A DNA stretch of 64,000 nucleotides from JAVDCA01 sp963819385. Its GTDB lineage: Bacteria; Pseudomonadota; Alphaproteobacteria; Rhizobiales; Xanthobacteraceae. The DNA lies in assembly GCA_963819385.1 (NCBI GenBank), contig CAWFVV010000002.1, positions 496,001-560,000 on the forward strand. Direction: 5' to 3'. A program made the translations under genes and the position numbers. Below the pieces are notes generated by a model. It did no database searches and was not told the DNA's origin. It worked only from the letters and a program-made list of their open reading frames with translations. Positions 43,443 to 52,354 of the stretch are shown here, one piece after another; the first letter of the stretch is position 1, and the number at the start of each line of letters is the position of its first letter.

Positions 43443-44693
43443 TTGATCCTTGGCGTCCGCGCGCACGTCATCGTCGCCGGCGCCGGCATCGGCGGCCTGA
43501 CAGCGGCATTGGCGCTGGCGCGCGCGGGCTTTCGCGTCGCCGTGCTGGAGCAAGCCGAGAAGCTCGAGGAAACCGGCGCCGGCATCCAGCTTTCGCCCAA
43601 CGCCACCCGCGTGCTGATCGCGCTCGGCCTTGGCGAGGCGCTGTCGGCAGTGTCGACCGTGCCGCCGGCGATGCGCGTCATGGCCGCGCGGCTCGGGCCG
43701 CGCAGATCGCGCGCATGCCGCTCGCGGACGCGCAGAACGCTACGGCGCGCCCTATCTGGATGGTGCATCGCGCCGACCTGCAGGCGGCCCTGCTCGGCGC
43801 GGCCTCGGCGCATCCCGACATCGCGCTCAAGCTCGGCGCCCGCGTCGAAGATTTCGCCGCCCAAGCCAGAGGCGTCGACGCGTGCCGGCCGGCGCGGGAC
43901 GCATGACGTCGAGGAGCGCGGCGTCGCGCTGATCGGCGCCGACGGAATGTGGTCGAGCGTGCGGCAGCGGCTGCGGGCAGACCGACGCGCCGCGCTTCAC
44001 CCGCCGTACCGCCTGGCGCGCGCTGGTGCCGGCCGACGCGGTGGCGCGAGGAATTCGCGACGCCCGCTGTCCAGCTTTGGCTCGGGCAGGATGCGCATCT
44101 GGTGCATTACCCGGTCAAGGGCGGCCGCTGATCAATATCGTCGCCATCGTGCGCGACGACTGGCAACGAGACCGGCTGGACCGCGCCGCGGCGAGCGCGA
44201 CGAAATGCTGCGCGCGCTTTCCGCGCGGGCGCTGGGCCGACGGCGGCGCGTGACGTCATCAGCCGCCGACGCGTGGCTCAAATGGGCGCTGTATGATCGC
44301 GCGCCGCTGCCGCTGGCGGCGCCGGCCCGGTGACGCTGCTCGGCGATGCGGCGCATCCGATGCTGCCGTTTCTGGCGCAGGGCGCCGCCATGGCGATCGA
44401 GGACGCCGCCGTGCTGGCGCGACGCTCGCGGCGGCGCAGGACGATCCCATCTGCGCGCAATGCGCGCGCTACGAAGCGCGCACGCCGGGCCGCGCACCGC
44501 GCGCGTGCAGCGAGCCGCGCGCCGCAAGGCGACGATCTACGCGATGACCGGGCCGGCGGCCTCATCCGCAACATCGTGATGGGCGCGGATGGGCGGCGAG
44601 AGCCTGCGCGCGCGCTACGATTGGATCTATGACTGGCGCGACGCCGAGTACATTCGCAAATCGCCGCGCATGAAGCGAGCACGCGCGCCATGA
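43443..44693 (+). pseudogene. FAD-dependent (salicylate-hydroxylase-like) monooxygenase, many frameshifts
   Basis: Pieces in changing frames spell a full enzyme: HVIVAGAGIGGLTAALALARAG (FAD loop), EETGAGIQLSPNATRVL, IWMVHRADLQAALLGAA, VALIGADGMWSSVRQRL, VQLWLGQDAHLVHYPVKGG, INIVAIVRDDWQ, and VTLLGDAAHPMLPFLAQGAAMAIEDA (second FAD motif). The end ARYDWIYDWRDAEYIRK gives a TGA at 44691-44693 overlapping the next ATG. At least six indels are needed. No ATG fits the start; a TTG at 43443 is the guess. Confidence 0.7.
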
Positions 44694-45716
44694 TGTTTCC
44701 CGACCACCGTCGCCGGCAGCCTGCCCAAGCCGTCCTGGCTCGCCGAGCCGAACAAGCTGTGGCCGCAGTGGCGCTCAGCGGCGACGAGCTCGCCGCGGCC
44801 AAGCTCGACGCGACGCTGCTCGCCATCAAGGGCAGGAGGATGCCGGCATCGACATCGTCAGCGACGGCGAGCAGTCGCGTCAGCATTTCGTGCACGGCTT
44901 CCTCGAGTTCGTCGAGGGCATCGACTTCACCCACAAGGTCGAGATGGGCATCCGCGACGACCGCTATAAGGCGATGGTGCCGACGGTCACGGGCGCGCTG
45001 CAGCTCAAGGGCCGCGTGCACGCCGCCGAGGCGCGCCACGCCCGCGCCCACACGAGCGCAAACTCAAGTTCACCCTGCCCGGGCCGATGACGATCGTCGA
45101 CACCATCGCGGACGACCACTACGGCGACCGCGTCGAAGATGGCGTTCGCCTTCGCCGACCTGTTCAACCAGGAGGCGCGCGCGCTGCGAAGCCGACGGCG
45201 TGGATGTGATCCAGTTCGACGAGCCCGCCTTCAACGTCTACATGAAGGAGGTCGGCGGCTGGGGCGTCGAGGCGCTGCATCGTGCGATCGACGGGCCTCA
45301 CAGTGCACCACCGCCGTGCACATCTGCTACGGCTACGGCATCAAGGCCAACATCGACTGGAAGAACGAGCCTCGGCGGCGAGTGGCGGCAATACGAGGAG
45401 ATCTTTCCGGCGCTGGCCAAAAGCCGCATCGATCAGGTCTCGCTCGAATGCCGCAACTCGAAGGTGCCGATGACGCTGCTCGAAGCTGCTCGACGGCAAG
45501 GACGTGCTGGTCGGCGCGATCGATGTCGCCACCGACCGGGTCGAGACCCCCGACGAGGTCGCGGCCGTCATCGCGGAGGCGACGAAGTACGTCGCCAAGG
45601 AGAAGATCGTCCCCTGCACCAATTGCGGCATGGCCCCCATGCACCGCGACATCGCCATGGGCAAGCTGAAGGCGCTGGGCGACGGGGCGAGGTTGGCGAG
45701 AGCGAAGTTCGCGTAG
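44693..45716 (+). pseudogene. MetE C-terminal-like (B12-independent methionine synthase family) protein, many frameshifts
   Basis: Reconstructed pieces read TTVAGSLPKPSWLAEPNKLWPQW, GIDIVSDGEQSRQHFVHGFLEF, KFTLPGPMTIVDTIADDHYGD, DVIQFDEPAFNVYMKEV, TAVHICYGYGI, QVSLECRNSK and VPCTNCGMAPMHR. The HxC and final Cys zinc ligands (HIC, NCG) are visible. Stand-alone MetE-C proteins of about 345 residues may transfer methyl groups from unknown donors. Indels are visible near 44698, 44773, 44833, 45054, 45137, 45192, 45300, 45370 and 45482. Its TAG stop lies in a family B palindrome. Confidence 0.75.
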
Positions 45717-45812
45717 GGTGGGCAACCGCGCCCGGGTGCCGGCGTGGGCAAAATCGCTTATGCGCGGTTGCCCACGCGGACAGGCATCGTCACGCGATTT
45801 TGCCCACCCTAC
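45713..45812. repeat. Family B palindrome, copy 1
   Basis: GTAGGGTGGGCAACCGCGC at the left and ATTTTGCCCACCCTAC at the right, with GTGGGCAAAATCGC and GCGGTTGCCCACGC inside, so each half also contains the complement of the other. Recurs at 50387 and 55860. Confidence 0.87.
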
Positions 45813-46593
45813 GAACCCAAGAACTCCGCCATCGCCTGATTGAACTCCGCGGGCCGATCCATATTCGAAATGTGCCCCGCCCCGGCCATCTCCACATAGC
45901 GCGAGCCCGGCAACCGTTTCTGCATGTCCTGCATCGCGGCCGGCGTGGTGCCGTCCTTCTCGCCGCAGACGAACAGCACCGGGCACGTCACGCTCGCGAC
46001 CTTGGCGTTGTAGTTGTGATCGGCGAGCGCGGCCGCGCAGCCGATGAAGCCGTTCGCGGGCGTACCGCGGATCATGCCGCGCACCTTGTCGAGATGCGGC
46101 GGGTTCTTCGCGAGCGTCTCGGGCGGAAACCAGCGCGCCATGGTCGAAGTCGACCAGCGCCTCCATGCCTTTCTGCTGCGCCACCACGATGCGCTCCTCC
46201 CACTGCTGGCTCGACGCCGGCGTCGACATGCAGCCCGAAGTCGCACACCACGATGCCGCTCACCTTGTCGGGGTGCTGCAGCGCGAGGCCGAGCGCGGTC
46301 GCGCCGCCCATCGACAGGCCGGCGAAATGCGCTTGGCCGATGCCGACCGCCTCCATCAGCGCCGCCGCGTCGGCGACGAGCGTGTCGAACGCGTAGCGTC
46401 CGGCCGGCGCGTCGGTCGCACCGTGGCCGCGCTGGTCGTAGCGCAGCACCCGATATTTGCCCTTGAGCGCCGCCGCCTGCTCGTCCCACATCGCGGCCGT
46501 GGTCGCGAGCGAGTTGGAGAACACGACCCAGGGCGCGCCCTCGGGCCCGTCGACCGTGTAGTTGAAATTGATGCCGTTAGCCTTGATGCGCAT
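45809..46593 (-). pseudogene. 3-Oxoadipate enol-lactonase-like alpha/beta hydrolase, two frameshifts
   Basis: The ATG at 46593 gives INFNYTVDGPEGAPWVVFSNSLATTAAMWDEQ, YDQRGHGATDAP and nucleophile elbow FAGLSMGGATALGLALQ, all typical of PcaD-like lactonases. The frame shifts near 46228 (to SQQWEERIVVAQQKG) and near 46145 (to RWFPPETLAKNPPHLDKVR), then runs to FVCGEKDGTTPAA and GAGHISNMDRP, giving Asp and His of the triad. Total about 260 residues. It could open a lactone in aromatic breakdown. Confidence 0.75.
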
Positions 46594-46700
46594 GCTGTTC
46601 GATCCCGGTGCGAAAACGCTTAGGTGAGGATACACTTATACGAGGCCGGCGAACGCGCGATCAACCGCGTCCCGGCCGTGCGTCCGAGGGGCCAGGAGAC

Positions 46701-47681
46701 ATGGACTTCCGCCGCCGCGACCTCCTGCTGTCCGCCGCCGGCATGGCGGCGGGCCTTGCCGTCGCGTTGCCGGCGGCGAACGCCGAGGATTACCCCACGC
46801 GATCCGTCGAGCTCGTCGTGCCGTTCACGGCCGGCGGCGGCAGCGATCTCCTGGCGCGGATCCTCAGCGAGGGCCTCAACAAGCGGCTCGGCCAGCCCTT
46901 CGTGGTGGTCAATCGTCCGGGCGCCAATACGAACGTCGGCACGCTCTCGGTCGCGCGCGCCAGGCCCGACGGCTACACGCTGCTGATCGCGAGCGTCGGG
47001 CTTGCGGCCAATCCGTCGCTCTATCCGGATCTCGGCCTCGATCCGCTCGCCCGGCTCGCGCCGATCAGCCTGCTCGCGAACGCGCCCACCGTGCTGGTCG
47101 TGCCGCCCGCGCTGCCCATCCGTTCGCTTGCCGAATTCATCGCCTATGCCAAGGCGCATCCGGGCGCGCTCAATTTCGGCTCCTACGGCGCCGGCAGCGG
47201 TCCGCATCTCGCGACCGAGCTGTTCATGACGGCGACCGGCACCCGCATGGTGCACGTGCCCTACGGCGGCGGCGGCCCGGCCGCGCTCGGCGCCATGGGC
47301 AACCAGGTGCAGGCGCTCTTTTCCAGCGTGCTGCCCGTCCTCGGCATGATCCGCAATGGCTCGCTCAGGGCGCTCGCCATCGCGTCCGAGCACCGCTCCG
47401 CCCTTCTGCCCGACGTGCCGACCTTCTCGGAAAGCGGGCTCGACTATAAGACCGGCACCTGGTTCGGCCTGCTCGCCCCCGCACGCACACCCGCGGCCAT
47501 CATCGATACGCTCAACCGCGCGGCCGTCGCGGTGCTGCGCGAGCCGGCGGCGGGCCGGCGCCTCTCCGATCAAGGCGCCGAGGTGGTGGCGAATTCGCCG
47601 ACGGAATTCCGCGCTTTCATCGGCGACGAGATGGCGCGGCTCGCGCGCGTCATCCGCGCCGCCGATATCCGGCTCGATTAG
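46701..47681 (+). CDS. Bug-family (TctC-like) periplasmic solute receptor
   Basis: The protein has 326 residues from the ATG at 46701 (AGGAG upstream). The signal RRRDLLLSAAGMAAGLAVALPAANA has a twin-arginine-like RRxLL, suggesting possible Tat export, unlike the other three Bug proteins here. Then YPTRSVELVVPFTAGGGSDLLAR, NRPGANTNVGT and HVPYGGGGPAALGA. Followed 33 bases later by an SDR gene on the same strand, so they may share an operon. Confidence 0.87.
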   Translation: MDFRRRDLLLSAAGMAAGLAVALPAANAEDYPTRSVELVVPFTAGGGSDLLARILSEGLNKRLGQPFVVVNRPGANTNVGTLSVARARPDGYTLLIASVGLAANPSLYPDLGLDPLARLAPISLLANAPTVLVVPPALPIRSLAEFIAYAKAHPGALNFGSYGAGSGPHLATELFMTATGTRMVHVPYGGGGPAALGAMGNQVQALFSSVLPVLGMIRNGSLRALAIASEHRSALLPDVPTFSESGLDYKTGTWFGLLAPARTPAAIIDTLNRAAVAVLREPAAGRRLSDQGAEVVANSPTEFRAFIGDEMARLARVIRAADIRLD

Positions 47682-47714
47682 TTATTCCATATCTTCCAAC
47701 AACGAGGACACACA

Positions 47715-48497
47715 ATGGACTTGGGACTGACCGGTAAGGTAGCGCTGGTGACGGGATCGAGCCGCGGCATCGGACGCGGCATCGCGCTGCAGCTTGCCGC
47801 CGAAGGATGCGACGTGATGCTCACCGGGCGCGACAGACAAGCGCTCGACGAGGTGGTCGCGGAGGTGAAGAAGCTCGGCCGCAAGGCGGAGTACGCGACC
47901 GCCGACCTGCGCGCCGAGGGCGAGCCTGCCGCACTGGTCGAGGCCGCCAAGCGCGCCTTCGGGCACATCGACATCCTGGTGAACAATGCGGGCACCACCA
48001 AGCGCGGCGATTTCCTCGAGCTGACCGACGCCGATTGGACCGAAGGCTATGCGCTGAAGTTCTTCGCCCATGTGCGGCTCGCCCGCGCGGCCTGGCCGTC
48101 GCTCGCGCAACGCAAGGGCTCGATCGTCACCATCGGCGGCACCAGCGGCCGCATGCCGATCGCGGCCTTCACGATCGGCAGCTCGGTCAACTCCGCGGCC
48201 GCCGCCTTCAGCAAGGCGCTCGCCGACCGCGGCAAGACCGATGGCGTGCAGGTCAACACCATCCACCCGAGCTACGTCGAGACCGACCGCCTGTGGCGCC
48301 GCATCCGCGCCGACATGGAGCGCACCGGCAAGAGCGAAGCCGAGGTGCGCGAGTGGCACCGCAACGACATCGGCGTCACCCGCTTCGGCACGCCCGAGGA
48401 CATCGGCGGCCTCGTCGCCTTCCTGGTCTCCCCGCGCGGCCGCTGGATGCACGGCGCCACCATCGACATGGACGGCGGCGAGGTGAAGGCGATGTGA
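47715..48497 (+). CDS. SDR-fold oxidoreductase-like protein lacking YxxxK
   Basis: The protein has 260 residues. The cofactor loop VTGSSRGIGRG and structural LVNNAGTT are intact, as is the catalytic-serine region IVTIGGTSGR (144). But the catalytic Tyr-Lys site aligns to G155-S-S-V-N159 within FTIGSSVNSAAAAFSKALAD. So the usual proton relay is absent and the protein may be an atypical reductase, a binding protein or use another residue. It follows a Bug receptor gene closely. Confidence 0.85.
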   Translation: MDLGLTGKVALVTGSSRGIGRGIALQLAAEGCDVMLTGRDRQALDEVVAEVKKLGRKAEYATADLRAEGEPAALVEAAKRAFGHIDILVNNAGTTKRGDFLELTDADWTEGYALKFFAHVRLARAAWPSLAQRKGSIVTIGGTSGRMPIAAFTIGSSVNSAAAAFSKALADRGKTDGVQVNTIHPSYVETDRLWRRIRADMERTGKSEAEVREWHRNDIGVTRFGTPEDIGGLVAFLVSPRGRWMHGATIDMDGGEVKAM

Positions 48498-48513
48498 TCT
48501 TGCGCGGCGCCGA

Positions 48514-48660
48514 CGCTCCCTCTCCCCCTTCAGGGGGAGAGGGTCGGGGTGAGGGGGCCTCTCCGCGATTCGTTACCGACGATGTGCTTCGCTGAGGCTC
48601 AGCGCCCCTCACCCCAACCCTCTCCCCGCAAGAGCGGGGAGAGGGAGCGCGTATGCAGTG
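48514..48660. repeat. Family C palindrome, copy 3
   Basis: GCTCCCTCTCCCCCTTCAG, GGGTCGGGGTGAGGGGG, a central TTACCGACGATGTG, GGCTCAGCGCCCCTCACC and GGGGAGAGGGAGCGC. It is inverted in its centre relative to copy 2. Confidence 0.87.
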
Positions 48661-48686
48661 CCCTAACCCCATGACATGATCTCCCC

Positions 48687-50390
48687 ATGACTCCCCTCCT
48701 CTCCCCAGGCCGCATCGGCGCCGTCGAGATCCGCAACCGCATCGTCATGCCGCCGATGACGACGCGGCTGTCGGATGAGGAAGGCCACGTCACCGACGGC
48801 ACGATCGCCTACTACATGGCGCGGGTGCGCGGCGGCGTCGGGATGATCACCGTCGAGATGGCCTCGCCCACCCGCGCGGGGCGCCACCGTCGGCGCGAGC
48901 TCGGAATTTATGACGACCGCTTCATCCCGGGCCTCACCCGGCTCACCACCGAGATCCACGCCGGCGGCGCCAAGGCCTCGATCCAGCTCGGCCACGGCGG
49001 CGGCCACACGCGCCAGGACATTTGCGGCGAGATGCCGCTCGCGCCCTCGGCGATCCCGCATCCGGTGTTCGAGGTGACGAACGAGACGATCGTCCCGCAG
49101 GCGATGACGCTCGACGACATCCGCACCACCACCGAGGCCTTCGCGGCGGCGGCCGTGCGCGCGCAGCAAGCCGGCTTCGACTGCGTCGAGATCCACGCCG
49201 CGCACGGCTATCTCATTTCCCAGTTCCTCACGCCGTTCGAGAACCACCGCACCGACGACTACGGCGGCTCGCTCGAGAACCGCGCGCGCTTCGGCCTCGA
49301 CGTCCTGCGCGCCGTCAAGCGCGCCGTCACCATCCCGGTGATCTTCCGCATCTCGGTCGACGACTATTTCCCCGAGGGCCTGCCCGAGGCAGACGGCATC
49401 CGCGTCGCCGTGTGGGCCGGCGAAGCCGGTGCCGACGCGCTGCACATCGCGGCCGGGCACTACCGTTCGCTGCCGACCGCGGCGCGCATGATCCCGCCGA
49501 TGGAATATCCCGATGCGACCTTCCTCGACTATGCCGCGCAGGTGAAGAAACAGGTCGCCGTGCCCGTGATCGCGGTCGGCCGTCTCGGCGATCCGCGGAT
49601 CGCGGCCGACGCGATCGCGAGCGGCAAGGCCGACTTCGTCTCGCTCGGCCGCACGCTGATCGCCGATCCCGAATGGGTCGCCAAGGTCACCCGCAACGAG
49701 CCGATCCGCCGCTGCCTCGCCTGCAACACCTGCATCAACGAGATGCGCGGCGGCACGCAGCTGCGCTGCGTCGTCAACGGCATGGCGGGCCGCGAGACCG
49801 AGTTCGCCCGCGCCAAGCCGCCGCGGCGCGAGCGCATCGCGGTGATCGGCGCCGGCCCGGCCGGGCTCACCTATGCGTCGCTCGTCGCCGACAAAAACAC
49901 CGTCACGGTGTTCGAGCGCGCCGCGCACGCCGGCGGCGCCTTCCGCTACGTCGGCAAGGCGCCGCGCTTCCAGGAGGTCGTCGCCAACCCGTTCTCGTTC
50001 GAGCGCTACTTGAACGATCTCGTCGCGGCCTGCACCCAGAAGGGCGTGACGTTCCGTTTCAACACCGACGTGACGCGGTCGCCCGACGATCTCGCGCCGT
50101 TCGATCGCATCGTGATCGCGAGCGGTGCGCGCTATCGGTTTGGCCTGGGCCCTCTTGCGACGATCCTGCTCGACCTCGGCGCCGCCCGCTGGCCCGGCCT
50201 GCGCCGGCTCTTCTCCAACGAGACGGTGCGCGACTGGTTCTATCATCGCGCCCGCGCCGCGACCGGCGCTGCATTGCGCAAGCTCGCCCGACCGGAGCAG
50301 AAGGTCGTCGTGATCGGCGATGCGGCGCAGGCGGGCAAGAGCCGCCCCGCCATCGCGAGCGCTTTCGCGGCGGCGCTGCTCGCGTCGTAG
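48687..50390 (+). CDS. FMN/4Fe-4S/FAD-type enoate reductase (2,4-dienoyl-CoA reductase-like)
   Basis: The protein has 567 residues. Residues 1-340 form an OYE barrel (IRNRIVMPPMTTRL, IQLGHGGGHTRQ, VEIHAAHGYLISQFLTPFENHRTDDYGGS). Cysteines CLACNTC, then about 11 residues to CVVNG, bind a 4Fe-4S cluster. A dinucleotide domain begins ERIAVIGAGPAGLTYASL and ends KVVVIGDAAQAGKSRPAIASAF. It probably moves electrons from NAD(P)H via FAD and FeS to FMN to reduce an enoyl substrate. Its stop TAG is inside a family B palindrome. Confidence 0.88.
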   Translation: MTPLLSPGRIGAVEIRNRIVMPPMTTRLSDEEGHVTDGTIAYYMARVRGGVGMITVEMASPTRAGRHRRRELGIYDDRFIPGLTRLTTEIHAGGAKASIQLGHGGGHTRQDICGEMPLAPSAIPHPVFEVTNETIVPQAMTLDDIRTTTEAFAAAAVRAQQAGFDCVEIHAAHGYLISQFLTPFENHRTDDYGGSLENRARFGLDVLRAVKRAVTIPVIFRISVDDYFPEGLPEADGIRVAVWAGEAGADALHIAAGHYRSLPTAARMIPPMEYPDATFLDYAAQVKKQVAVPVIAVGRLGDPRIAADAIASGKADFVSLGRTLIADPEWVAKVTRNEPIRRCLACNTCINEMRGGTQLRCVVNGMAGRETEFARAKPPRRERIAVIGAGPAGLTYASLVADKNTVTVFERAAHAGGAFRYVGKAPRFQEVVANPFSFERYLNDLVAACTQKGVTFRFNTDVTRSPDDLAPFDRIVIASGARYRFGLGPLATILLDLGAARWPGLRRLFSNETVRDWFYHRARAATGAALRKLARPEQKVVVIGDAAQAGKSRPAIASAFAAALLAS

Positions 50391-50489
50391 GGTGGGCAAA
50401 ATCGCGTGGCAACCACGTTCCGCGTGGGCAACCGCGCGCAAAGCGATTTTGCCCACGCGGACGCCGGGGCGCGATTTTGCCCACCCTAC
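50387..50489. repeat. Family B palindrome, copy 2
   Basis: GTAGGGTGGGCAAAATCGC at the left and GCGATTTTGCCCACCCTAC at the right are perfect complements; the centre holds GTGGGCAACCGCGC and its partner. It lies between convergent genes and overlaps both 3' ends. Confidence 0.88.
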
Positions 50490-51391
50490 GGCTCAATTCT
50501 CCCGCGCGCCGCGCCCGCCTGCTCGGTCAGCCACTGACGGAAGACCGAGATCGGCGGCTGCATCCAGTCGTCGCTGCGGCACACCACGTAGTATCCCTTC
50601 ATCAGCTTGAACGACACGTCGAACGGCCGCACCAGCAGCCCCTGCTCGAGATAGGGGCGCACGATCACGTCGACGCCGAGCGCGACGCCGAGCCCGGACG
50701 CCGCCGCCCGATAGAGCAGATGGAAATTGTCGAATGCGCTGCGGATCTGCGGGCGGTCCGCGATGCCCGCGGCCTGCAGCCACGCGTTCCACGCTTCCTG
50801 CTGGCCCGCGATGCCGAGCAGCGGACAGGCCGCGAGGTCGCGCATGTGCCGCAGCGCCGGATGCGCGTCGAGAAAGTCGGCGCTGCAGACCGGATAGGCG
50901 TCCATGTCGAGCAGCCGCTCCGCGCGCAGCCCTTCCCAGTCGCCGGTGCCGGGCCAGATCGCGAGATCGGCCTCGCTGCCGTCGAGGTCGCCGTGCCCGT
51001 TCATGCTGCGCAGCTCCACGTCGATGTCGCGGTGCGCCGCCTGGAACGCGGGCAGCCGCGCCACCAGCCAGTTGGCGGCGAGCGACGCCGGCACGCTCAC
51101 GGTGAGCGAATTGCCGTGCGCGCCGCCGCGCAAACCCTCGCTCGCACGGCGGATCGTATCGATCGCGGGCGCAAGCCGCGTCAAGTACGCCTGGCCGGCC
51201 TCGGTGAGCTCGAGCGCGCGATGGGTGCGCCAGAACAGCGCGACGCCGAGGTCGAGCTCGAGCGCGCGGACGCGGCGGCTGATCGCCGGCACCGTGAGAT
51301 GCAGCATCGCGGCCGCCTGCGTGAAGCTCAGCAGGCGCGCCGCCGCCACGAAGGCTTCGATCGACTTGAATGGCGGCATCCGGTGTCCCAT
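50486..51391 (-). CDS. LysR-family regulator (GcvA-like)
   Basis: The protein has 301 residues; AGGGGAAAT precedes the ATG at 51391. The HTH is FKSIEAFVAAARLLSFTQAAAMLHLTVPAISRRVRALE, with LFWRTHRALELTEAG following. The effector domain includes LAIWPGTGDWEG, CSADFLDAHPALR and AAASGLGVALGVD. The form resembles GcvA-type regulators. Convergent with the enoate reductase gene; it may control that gene or the SDR-Bug pair, but no target site was recognised. Confidence 0.88.
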   Translation of the reverse strand: MGHRMPPFKSIEAFVAAARLLSFTQAAAMLHLTVPAISRRVRALELDLGVALFWRTHRALELTEAGQAYLTRLAPAIDTIRRASEGLRGGAHGNSLTVSVPASLAANWLVARLPAFQAAHRDIDVELRSMNGHGDLDGSEADLAIWPGTGDWEGLRAERLLDMDAYPVCSADFLDAHPALRHMRDLAACPLLGIAGQQEAWNAWLQAAGIADRPQIRSAFDNFHLLYRAAASGLGVALGVDVIVRPYLEQGLLVRPFDVSFKLMKGYYVVCRSDDWMQPPISVFRQWLTEQAGAARGRIEP

Positions 51392-51799
51392 GCGATATTT
51401 CCCCTATGCGTCGACGCCGGCGGCAAGGCCGTAACACGTGTGGCGTCGCATTGCCGTCAAAGGTCTTATTGTGCCGACAAGGGCGATATGCGCGCCCTCG
51501 CCCATCGAGAGGCGGACGCGAGTTCAGTGCGCGCGCGCGACGCCGCTGTCACCGTCGCGCTCACAGACATCTCGCATGCGGCCCCATGATACTCCCCGTC
51601 ACAATCCCGCCACGCGTCGCCCCGGCAAACCGCGCGCCGTTTCCCCGGTAACGGTGCAGCGCATCATTGGTTGCACGCATTTCAAGAGCGCGGCGCTGGA
51701 ATGCAATTGTTGGAACCCGACGACGCATCTAGCGTCGCGCGCGATGGCAGACGCCATCACGGGGGCAAAACATTATTCGGGTAACTTGGAACGGAGAAC
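51392..51799. other. Gene-free stretch upstream of the small secreted protein
   Basis: About 408 bases. I see no credible gene, repeat family or strong promoter; frames here are short and lack ribosome sites. Confidence 0.45.
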
Positions 51800-52054
51800 A
51801 TGATGACCAGGAAAGCAGGCAAGCTGACCACGCTCGCGGTCGCAACCACGCTCACGGCGCTGTTCGCGGGCTCCGCGCTGGCGCAGAGCGTCAATGCGAA
51901 TGTCGCCGCAAACGCGACTGTCGGCGCAAACGCGACTGTCGGCGTCAATGCCGGTACCGGCGCCGCGACGGGCGGCCTGGGCGGCCTCGTCAGCGGGCTG
52001 CTCGGCGACGTGACCGGGCTCCTCGGCGGCCTCGGGCTCGGCGGCATCCTGTAG
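51800..52054 (+). CDS. Small secreted Ala/Gly/Asn-rich protein
   Basis: The protein has 84 residues (GGAGAAC before tandem ATGs at 51800 and 51803). The signal peptide KLTTLAVATTLTALFAGSALAQ is followed by NANVAANATVGANATVGVNAGTG-like short repeats and a Gly/Leu-rich end (LVSGLLGDVTGLLGGLGLGG). It resembles small secreted or surface glycine-rich proteins of Rhizobiales; no function is known. Terminal residues could insert into membranes. Confidence 0.65.
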   Translation: MMTRKAGKLTTLAVATTLTALFAGSALAQSVNANVAANATVGANATVGVNAGTGAATGGLGGLVSGLLGDVTGLLGGLGLGGIL

Positions 52055-52203
52055 CGACCCGCTCCCCTTCGCGCGGCGGCCGGCCCATTCGATCACCCGT
52101 CATCCCACCGGGCACGTCGGCCGCCGCGCAACCTGCACCTCCCCGTATCCCGGCTGCGGCGACGGCGTCATGTCGGCCGTCGCGGCCGGGAGATCGGGCG
52201 TTC

Positions 52204-52252
52204 GAGCATGATCCCGAAAAGTGGATTCCGGTTTTCGGAAAAGATCATGCTC
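52204..52252. repeat. Family D palindrome, copy 5 (near perfect)
   Basis: GAGCATGATCCCGAAAAGTGG and TTTTCGGAAAAGATCATGCTC form an almost complete hairpin of 49 bases, upstream of the exporter operon. Confidence 0.87.
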
Positions 52253-52354
52253 CACGCGTGAGCGCGTTCGACACGCACAAGGCGTGGCGCGGAAGCTTCG
52301 CGCCGCGTCTTCATCATTATTCCTTTTCTCGCCAAGCTTATCGGGTGCCGCGCG

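Noticed and set aside
43179..44693. Novel zinc-finger-flavoprotein fusion
   Set aside because: The join lies at the edge of an indel-rich zone and both partners are of normal stand-alone length.
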